A stretch of 22,382 nucleotides of DNA from an uncultured Clostridia bacterium. GTDB lineage: Bacteria > Bacillota > Clostridia > Christensenellales > Borkfalkiaceae. Shown in pieces: positions 7,374 to 12,899 of this stretch (position 1 is the first letter of the stretch; every line of letters begins with the position of its first letter). The notes beneath the pieces were generated by a model. That model was not told the origin of the DNA, did not search any database, and was given only the letters and a program-made list of their open reading frames with translations. The stretch spans positions 1-22,382 of the forward strand of contig CALDMH010000030.1 of the NCBI GenBank assembly GCA_937915565.1, in the 5' to 3' direction. The translations under genes and the position numbers were made by a program.

Positions 7374-7988
7374 ATGAAAATATCGATTAAAGAACATTTG
7401 CCGTTTTCAGCGTTTGCGATTGCGGTTTTGGTAATTTTTTACGGAATTTACTTTGCGAAAATGCTTATTCAACGCAGTCACGGTATAAAAACGAGCCAGA
7501 TAGGGCGGAGAAAAGAGAAATCTATTCACACGGTGGAACTGTTTATGAGCGTTGCGACGTACGGCGCGCTGATAGCGCAACTTTTCTCGATTTCGTTCGG
7601 GTGGAACTATATGCCGAAAAGCGCACGTTTCACGGGTTTTTGCACGGCTATGCTCGGGGATTTGATTTTTCTTACGTCCGTCGTTTGTATGAAGGACAGT
7701 TGGCGCGCGGGAATTCCCGATAAGGACAAAACCGAACTCGTTACGAGCGGCATATATAAATTCAGCCGCAATCCAGCGTTTTTGGGCTTCGATTTTATGT
7801 ATATAGGCGTACTTCTTTTATATTTCAACCCGCTCACGGCGGCGTTTTCGCTATTTGCAATCGTAATGCTTCATTTGCAGATTTTGCAGGAGGAGAAGTT
7901 CCTTGCGGCAACGTTCGGGGCGGCTTACGAGGATTATAAAAAGCGCGTTTTCCGCTACCTCGGCAGAAGAAAGAGAAAGGATAAATGA
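7374..7988 (+). CDS. Isoprenylcysteine carboxyl methyltransferase-like membrane protein
   Basis: This 204-aa integral membrane protein has about five hydrophobic segments. The C-terminal signature SGIYKFSRNPAFLGF (from residue 125), then a helix, then LQEEKFLAATFGAAYEDYKKRV is the SAM-binding region of the ICMT/phospholipid N-methyltransferase superfamily. These are SAM-dependent methyltransferases acting on lipid or prenyl substrates in the membrane. Bacterial members have mostly unknown substrates. The ribosome binding site is a GAGG 8 bp upstream, and the gene lies 23 bp after the acetyltransferase. The context suggests modification of a membrane-soluble compound or envelope lipid. Confidence 0.85.
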   Translation: MKISIKEHLPFSAFAIAVLVIFYGIYFAKMLIQRSHGIKTSQIGRRKEKSIHTVELFMSVATYGALIAQLFSISFGWNYMPKSARFTGFCTAMLGDLIFLTSVVCMKDSWRAGIPDKDKTELVTSGIYKFSRNPAFLGFDFMYIGVLLLYFNPLTAAFSLFAIVMLHLQILQEEKFLAATFGAAYEDYKKRVFRYLGRRKRKDK

Positions 7989-8013
7989 AAGGGGCGGCGA
8001 GCCCGACTTGCTT

Positions 8014-8682
8014 ATGGAAAAAAGAAATTTTAAATATATTTCGTTCGGCGCGGGGTTTCTCGCGGCGTTCGTTTTGTGGACGGTTTTAGTGTGTTTTGCG
8101 GACGTTAAACCCGTCGGGCCGAACGGCTCGTCGGTTGGTCTATCAACGCTAAATTCGTTCGTTAATCGACTTATAGGCGCACATATGTGGCTTTACGTCG
8201 CTACGGATTGGCTCGGACTCGTTCCCGTTGCGTTTTGTTTCGGGTTTGCGATTTTGGGGCTGGTTCAGTTGATAAAAAGGAAGAGTTTGTTTAAGGTTGA
8301 CGGGGATATTCTCGCGCTCGGCGCGTTTTATATCGTCGTAATCGCGGCGTATTTGCTTTTTGAAAAATTCGCCGTCAATTATCGCCCCGTGCTTATCGAC
8401 GGTTTTTTGGAGGCGTCCTATCCGTCCTCCACTACGCTTCTTACGCTGTGCGTGATGCCGACGGCTATGATGCAGCTTAAAGCGCGCGTTAAAAACGCCG
8501 CCGTGCGAAAGACGATTTTACGGGCTATCGCCGTTTTTACGGCGTTTATGGTTTTAGGACGTTTTATATCGGGCGTGCATTGGGCGAGCGATATAATAGG
8601 CGGAATTTTTTTAAGCGGAGGATTGGTTTCGCTTTATGCGTTTGCTTTCGCAAAACCAAACGATAGGGATGAAAGAGCGTAG
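8014..8682 (+). CDS. PAP2-family membrane phosphatase, degenerate active-site motifs
   Basis: From the ATG at 8014 this gives 222 aa with about six membrane helices, typical of PAP2 phosphatases that act on lipid phosphates such as undecaprenyl pyrophosphate. Motif 3 is good: R183, H189 and D193 in GRFISGVHWASD. Motif 1 is shifted (K118 with five, not six, residues before R124-P125). Motif 2 reads YPSSTT (PSST at 137-140), lacking the usual His of PSGH. A subgroup of Bacillota proteins is known to carry this PSST form. An upstream extension of the frame back to 7903 overlaps the previous gene and is unlikely. A TTG at 8008, better spaced from the GGGGCGG at 7991-7997, is a possible alternative start. 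It is the last gene of the TetR cassette. Confidence 0.8.
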   Translation: MEKRNFKYISFGAGFLAAFVLWTVLVCFADVKPVGPNGSSVGLSTLNSFVNRLIGAHMWLYVATDWLGLVPVAFCFGFAILGLVQLIKRKSLFKVDGDILALGAFYIVVIAAYLLFEKFAVNYRPVLIDGFLEASYPSSTTLLTLCVMPTAMMQLKARVKNAAVRKTILRAIAVFTAFMVLGRFISGVHWASDIIGGIFLSGGLVSLYAFAFAKPNDRDERA

Positions 8683-8697
8683 ACAAGGTAAAATTTA

Positions 8698-8735
8698 AAG
8701 CCCGCCGCCCGAATCGAAATTCGGGCGGCGGGCTT
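8698..8735 (-). terminator. 17-bp palindromic stem between converging genes
   Basis: The left arm AAGCCCGCCGCCCGAAT (8698-8714) and its exact complement (8719-8735) enclose the loop CGAA. On the minus strand the stem is followed by TTTAAATTTT, so it most likely ends the AraC transcript. On the plus strand no T run follows, but it may still slow readthrough from the PAP2 gene. It is related to the palindrome at 5028-5062. Confidence 0.65.
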
Positions 8736-8751
8736 GCCGATAGAAAATTAT

Positions 8752-8997
8752 TTAATCGAATTTTATCAAGAACGTATCGCAGGGAAGCCCCTCTTTGTCG
8801 AAAATCGCAACGGTTTTTGAAAGGTCCTTAACGATTTCGGCGGTTTTCTTGAAGTCGTAGCCGTATCTTATCCCCGTGAAAGGAACGGTGGAAGTGACGG
8901 TGATAACTCTGTTTTCAATCGATGCGGAGCAATTCGTAAAGTAACCGGAAGGGGTTAAAACCTTGTATCCGTCCGCGCTGCGAATGAAACGGCGTTT
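8752..8997 (-). pseudogene. Orphan C-terminal fragment, sialate O-acetylesterase-like
   Basis: Immediately downstream of the AraC stop codon, in a different frame, about 80 codons read as good protein and end at TAA (8752-8754). The frame has no ATG or plausible start with a ribosome binding site. The visible sequence (IRSADGYKVLTPSGYFTNC, then VPFTGIRYGYDF, then VAIFDKEGLPCDTFLIKF) matches the closing beta sandwich of sialate O-acetylesterase-type enzymes. Those proteins end with 'VRYaw...NLYNxEGLPAxPFRT'. The first matching residues appear near 8985, at the end of the AraC gene, so the rest of the enzyme gene was evidently lost when the present junction formed. The fragment still shows the codon use of its neighbours, suggesting recent loss. 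It would be transcribed with AraC up to the hairpin at 8698. The family call is moderate; the presence of a coding remnant is more certain. Confidence 0.65.
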
Positions 8998-8998
8998 A

Positions 8999-9832
8999 TT
9001 ATTGCGTTTTTTTCGAGTCCGAACGGTATTTGTGCGGCGTAACGCCGAATTTCTTTTTGAATTGCTTTATAAAATAGGAAAAGGAATCGTAACCGACGGC
9101 GGAGCAGATTTCGAGAGCGGTCATAGAGGTGTTTGCCAGAAGTTCGGCGGCGTAGTCCAGCCGAAGGCTTATGAGATACTCCGAAAGAGTTACGCCGAGG
9201 TATTTGCGGAACGCGCTCGAAACCGTCGCGTGGGAATAATACATCGAAGAAAGAACGTCGCCGACGGATTTGGTGAAATTTTCGGGCGAACTTAAAAGTT
9301 GAAGAATATCGAGCAGCCACTTGGGGTAAGCGGGGGTGTTCGTGAACGTTTTCGTGCGGTAAAGCCCGACGACGAAATGAAGCACCGAAACGCTTATTTT
9401 TTTAAGTTCGTCGTTGCTTATGCCGTTTTTTCCGATTAAAACGGATAACGATTCCAACTTTTCCTCCTGGCGGATTACCGTTTGGAAAGCGTTTGCGGAT
9501 ATATGAAACGTGAAAACGTCGTTCGTGCAGATTTTTTCGTAAAGGTCGTCGGAAAACGTAGCGCAAACGGCCTCCACTTCTTCGCTCGTATAATATAAAT
9601 CCCTGTGAAGATGCGGGGTGGAGCGGAAAGTTATGGCGTGGATATGCGGCGGGCCGATTAAAAAAACGTCCCCGGGTTTTGCGATGAATTCAACGCCGTT
9701 CACCACGTTTGAGGTTTCGCCTTTTTCAAAGAGCACGAGCTCCCAGCCGTTGTGGGAATGCGGGCGGTTGGGCGTCGTGTATTTTCTGCATAAAACGTTT
9801 TTGTTCAAAACCATTCTTTCAAGCTTGCTCAT
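8999..9832 (-). CDS. AraC-family transcriptional regulator with cupin sensor domain
   Basis: Starting at the ATG at 9832 (preceded by AAAGGA) the protein is 277 aa, normal for the family. The frame is open 57 bases further upstream, but that stretch is hairpin-derived and has no ribosome binding site. The N-terminal half is a cupin-like sugar-sensing domain (PHSHNGWELVLFEKGE with H25 and H27, then PGDVFLIGPPHIHAITF). The C-terminal 95 residues carry the double helix-turn-helix: VGDVLSSMYYSHATVSSAFRKYLG, then MTALEICSAVGYDSFSYFIKQFKKKFGVTPHKYR. The gene is divergent from the polysaccharide-utilisation operon and most likely activates it in response to a released sugar. Its own promoter is at 9913-9941. 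Confidence 0.93.
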   Translation of the reverse strand: MSKLERMVLNKNVLCRKYTTPNRPHSHNGWELVLFEKGETSNVVNGVEFIAKPGDVFLIGPPHIHAITFRSTPHLHRDLYYTSEEVEAVCATFSDDLYEKICTNDVFTFHISANAFQTVIRQEEKLESLSVLIGKNGISNDELKKISVSVLHFVVGLYRTKTFTNTPAYPKWLLDILQLLSSPENFTKSVGDVLSSMYYSHATVSSAFRKYLGVTLSEYLISLRLDYAAELLANTSMTALEICSAVGYDSFSYFIKQFKKKFGVTPHKYRSDSKKTQ

Positions 9833-9859
9833 ACGGTTTTTCCTTTTTCCTCGGCTCGC

Positions 9860-9902
9860 CGCCCCGCTTAATTTGCGAAAACGGCGCAAATTAAGCGGGG
9901 CG
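9860..9902. promoter_or_regulatory. Long stem-loop at the 5' end of the AraC mRNA; terminator-like on plus strand
   Basis: A perfect stem of 18 bp (left arm starting CGCCCCGCTTAATTTG at 9860, right arm ending at 9902) encloses the loop AAAACGG. On the plus strand it is followed by six Ts (9904-9909), which is the form of an intrinsic terminator, although no plus-strand gene precedes it. On the minus strand it lies about four bases after the predicted AraC transcription start (near 9906), so the AraC mRNA would begin with this hairpin. Confidence 0.7.
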
Positions 9903-9912
9903 CTTTTTTCGG

Positions 9913-9941
9913 ATTATACATTTTTTGAGAAACTTTTTCAA
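9913..9941 (-). promoter_or_regulatory. Sigma-A promoter of the AraC gene
   Basis: On the minus strand TTGAAA (9936-9941), a 17-bp spacer and TATAAT (9913-9918) form a near-consensus promoter with a start near 9906. The 14-bp perfect palindrome TTTTATCGATAAAA (9945-9958) stands just upstream of the -35. Confidence 0.75.
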
Positions 9942-9944
9942 GCG

Positions 9945-9999
9945 TTTTATCGATAAAAAAACAAAAATTTTTCGGGAATATTGATAAAGAGCCGAAAAA
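9945..9999. promoter_or_regulatory. Candidate operator region between the divergent AraC and surface-protein genes
   Basis: This segment holds the perfect palindrome TTTTATCGATAAAA (9945-9958) and the inverted repeat TTTTTCGG (9968-9975) with CCGAAAAA (9992-9999), spaced 16 bp. A further copy, TTTTTTCGG, occurs at 9904-9912 over the AraC start. These repeated half-sites are the best candidates for AraC binding, but this is inference. Confidence 0.4.
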
Positions 10000-10035
10000 A
10001 TTATATAAAAAAGCACATTTTATTTATAATAAGAC

Positions 10036-10064
10036 AAGACATCGGGTTTCGGGCAGTGTATAAT
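10036..10064 (+). promoter_or_regulatory. Probable promoter of the polysaccharide-utilisation operon
   Basis: TATAAT (10059-10064) stands 17 bp after AAGACA (10036-10041). A weak -35 beside a perfect -10 fits an activator-dependent promoter. The start would be near 10071. A second TATAAT at 10025-10030 lacks a -35. Confidence 0.5.
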
Positions 10065-10119
10065 AATCGTGTCTTAAATCGAAAAGGGGGAGTTCCCCGA
10101 AATCGAAAAGGAGGAAAAA

Positions 10120-12729
10120 ATGAAGAAGTTAAACAAATTCGGGATTCTTGCGGCAAGCCTTATAGCCGCGGTTTCTCTCACTTCGTCCGTCGTTGCGTTT
10201 GCAAAAACGGAAATTAAAGCGCCGAAGGGCTTTGGCGAACCGATAACGGTTGACGTTTCGGCAACCAACGAAGCTCTCAATCATTGGCAGTATTATATCA
10301 GCGGCACGCCGGACGCAACGGGGGTTGAACGCGGTAACGAGGACCAGTATTACGAGGACCAGAACGTTCATTTCAGAGCCACCGAAAACGGCAGAACGGG
10401 AAAAGCGATGTGGATAGACAAGGATACGGAGAAGGGGCGTATCGTTGCTTATTCTTATGCCGTAGACATTCTTCCCAACCAGAATTACGCCATTTCTGCG
10501 TGGGTGAAAAATAATTGTGAAGAAGACGGTGACAACGCTATTTCGTTTATGGTTAAAGAACTTAACGAAAAAGGCGAAAATATTTCAGGAAACGGAGAAT
10601 TTACTGTTTTAAGTTCCGCAGCCGGAAGAATAGAGAACTGGAAAAAAGTAGAATTCCCGTTCACTTCTTCGGCAACGGGCTCGAAAATCGTTCTTAAAAT
10701 ACAATTTGACGGCAAAGGCGATTTTTACGTCGACGATATAGCCGTTCAGACTTCCACGGTTTCTTTGCCCACCGTTTCTTATAGAATGATGGGTATAGGC
10801 AAAAAGAGCGAAGGCGCAAGTGATGAATTAAGCAATGCTGACCTTCCCGATAAAATCGCAATTAAATCGATGTCGGCTTTAACTTCGGCTAACATTTCGT
10901 CCGATTCTTTCGACGGCGACGGAGCTTCGTTGTTGCTTAACGACGACGAAATGTTCAAAACGAACTTTGCAGCTCTTTCGCCCGACAAAACTTATAGATT
11001 CTCTTTCAAATATAAGTTTTTGGAAGTGGGAAGCGAAAATCGTTTGAGCATACGTTTCAATTACAATCTCACCGACACGACGTTGGATGCCGAAAAGAGA
11101 AGAAAATACTATATAGACGTTTTCAACGGTTCGGCAACGGAATGGATGACTTGCAGCGTCGATTTAAACGGCGTTGACGGTTACGGTTCGCAGGGCTTGG
11201 CTATAACGGCTTACGCAAAATATCTTATCGACGAATTGTCCCTCGTTTGCCTTGACGAAGAAGACCCGATGCAGTATATCGCAAACGGTTCGTTCTCGGG
11301 CGCTTACACCGCAGGTTATATTCTTGGCGATAACACGAACGTTGCAAGACAAGCCGACGGAACGGGCGTGTTTATGGTCGGAAACGGTGTTTATGACAAT
11401 GAGTTGTTTGGGGCGAGAGGTTACCTGTCTTACGCTCCAACCGGATTGACCGCAGGCCAAAAATACACGCTTAGTTACGATTATCGTTTCTCCGGAGCAA
11501 GTTGGGTAAACTGCGTCGCTGTTTATCACGGAGGTAGCGAAATAAAACATATTGAAAAAGAAGAACTTCCGAACAGTTGGGAAAATGCAACGTATGAGTT
11601 TACCGCAACCGGAAACGACGAGTTTAAGTTTTATGGTCCGTCTTATTATTTCTGGACGACTTATTATAGAAATATCGAAATCACCGACGCGTCCGGAAAT
11701 CAATTAAACCCCAACGTCGATTTAGTAACTCCCGAACCCGAACTCGGCAATAACGTTTTCCCGGACGGCACGTTCGAGGGCGACGTTAATTACGTTTCCG
11801 AAGATTGGACGTTCACCGGCGACGCTAATATTTACGGTCTTGTGTTCGATACGAGATACGAAAATATCGGTATGGACACCAAACCCGATTGGAAGATTTG
11901 CCTCAACGGAACGAAAGAAGTTCCCGCTTCGGCAACAAGCAAAGAAATAGCCGTAAGCAAGAGAACTCTTGCTGTCGCTCTCACGACGTATAACGGCGAA
12001 TATAAGAACCTCGTTATCTCTGCGCTCGTAGGCGATGAGGAAATCTTCGCGGACGAGAACGGATTTATCGAACTTCCCGAAAACGTTGAAAAGATAAAAC
12101 TTAAATTCACCTCGGAAGCTTACGTTGCGTTCAAGAAAATCTCGCTCGTTTCCCACACGCACTCCACTCCTACGGCGGAAGAAATCACGACGATAGAAGC
12201 GACCTGCACCAGAGCGGGCGGCAAAACCTTCGTTTGCAAGGACTGCGAAAAGACTATTTATCTTGAAAAAGCGGCTATGCTCGCCCACGACCTCGAACAC
12301 GTTCACGTAGACGCAACCTGCAAGGACGGCGTTGATAAGGACGTTTGCAAGATGTGTAAACAGGAATTCAACGTTAAAGTTCTTCCCGGCAACGAGGATA
12401 ACCACAAGTGGGTTGAAAAGATTTTGAAAAAGCCCACCTGCACCGAAAAGGGAATGAAGCAGAACGTTTGCGAAATCTGCAACACCACGAAGGGCGCGCA
12501 AATGGTTTCCGCAACGGGCCACACCTATGAAAACGGCACTTGCAAGGAATGCGGAGCGAAAGACCCCGATTATCGCGAGCCTACCTCCGAAAAACCGACC
12601 GATAGCGGTACGGATTCCGGCGAAAAGCCCGCGAGCAGCGGTTGCGGTTCTAATGTTTACGGTGGATTTGCGGCTCTCGGTATGCTTGCCGCGGCTGCGT
12701 TCGTTATGATTAAACGCAAAGAGAAGTAA
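10120..12729 (+). CDS. Secreted multidomain carbohydrate-binding-type surface protein with Cys-motif C-terminal anchor
   Basis: An 869-aa exported protein with no recognisable catalytic domain. Residues 1-29 form a signal peptide (KKLNKFGILAASLIAAVSL...VAFA). Several jelly-roll modules like CBM4/9 follow, at about 45-210, 225-385 and 390-535, visible in stretches such as NQNYAISAWVKNN, GDFYVDDIAV and LTAGQKYTLSYDYRFSG. Another beta domain spans about 545-685. Residues 690-815 hold four short Cys repeats of the type TCT..G...VC..C (first Cys 696, last pair 808/811), probably metal-binding or a rigid stalk. A Thr/Ser/Asp/Pro-rich linker leads to SSGCGS (Cys 842), a hydrophobic helix and KRKEK. 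The AAGGAGG at 10108-10114 fixes the start. It is the first gene of the operon, divergent from AraC, and its likely job is to bind glycan at the surface. The substrate is unknown. Confidence 0.8.
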   Translation: MKKLNKFGILAASLIAAVSLTSSVVAFAKTEIKAPKGFGEPITVDVSATNEALNHWQYYISGTPDATGVERGNEDQYYEDQNVHFRATENGRTGKAMWIDKDTEKGRIVAYSYAVDILPNQNYAISAWVKNNCEEDGDNAISFMVKELNEKGENISGNGEFTVLSSAAGRIENWKKVEFPFTSSATGSKIVLKIQFDGKGDFYVDDIAVQTSTVSLPTVSYRMMGIGKKSEGASDELSNADLPDKIAIKSMSALTSANISSDSFDGDGASLLLNDDEMFKTNFAALSPDKTYRFSFKYKFLEVGSENRLSIRFNYNLTDTTLDAEKRRKYYIDVFNGSATEWMTCSVDLNGVDGYGSQGLAITAYAKYLIDELSLVCLDEEDPMQYIANGSFSGAYTAGYILGDNTNVARQADGTGVFMVGNGVYDNELFGARGYLSYAPTGLTAGQKYTLSYDYRFSGASWVNCVAVYHGGSEIKHIEKEELPNSWENATYEFTATGNDEFKFYGPSYYFWTTYYRNIEITDASGNQLNPNVDLVTPEPELGNNVFPDGTFEGDVNYVSEDWTFTGDANIYGLVFDTRYENIGMDTKPDWKICLNGTKEVPASATSKEIAVSKRTLAVALTTYNGEYKNLVISALVGDEEIFADENGFIELPENVEKIKLKFTSEAYVAFKKISLVSHTHSTPTAEEITTIEATCTRAGGKTFVCKDCEKTIYLEKAAMLAHDLEHVHVDATCKDGVDKDVCKMCKQEFNVKVLPGNEDNHKWVEKILKKPTCTEKGMKQNVCEICNTTKGAQMVSATGHTYENGTCKECGAKDPDYREPTSEKPTDSGTDSGEKPASSGCGSNVYGGFAALGMLAAAAFVMIKRKEK

Positions 12730-12746
12730 AATAAGAACGTTTTGAT

Positions 12747-12780
12747 AAAACGGGGTTGTTTCAAACGGCAACCCCGTTTT
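12747..12780 (+). terminator. Stem-loop after the surface-protein gene
   Basis: AAAACGGGGTTG (12747-12758) pairs with CAACCCCGTTTT (12769-12780), with the T run forming part of the stem. It would end part of the transcripts. The genes downstream have no strong promoter of their own (only a poor candidate at 12849-12879), so readthrough is likely. Confidence 0.65.
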
Positions 12781-12899
12781 GCGGGTAATAGAGCGGAGCT
12801 TCGTGAAGCAAAAACCGCTAAATAAAGAGCCGTCGTTTAAGGCGGCGGTTTCAACGGATTAACAGATAAACAATATAAGGACAGAGGAGAAAACTTTTA

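Noticed and set aside
7903..8013. Longer PAP2 start at 7903
   Set aside because: It would overlap the ICMT-like gene by 86 bases and adds charged residues unlike the family. The ATG at 8014, or TTG at 8008, fits better.
8955..9320. 121-codon minus-strand frame across the AraC end
   Set aside because: It lies in a third frame within the AraC gene, is Arg/Phe-rich and shows no family pattern. The genuine remnant is in the other frame (8752-8997).
9833..9889. Longer AraC start at 9889
   Set aside because: The extra 19 residues are encoded largely by the stem-loop, the ATG lies in the hairpin with no ribosome binding site, and a good AAAGGA precedes the ATG at 9832.
10031..10119. Possible riboswitch before the surface-protein gene
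   Set aside because: The leader after the predicted start is under 50 nt and holds only a 4-bp hairpin and a 12-bp direct repeat, with no known aptamer pattern.
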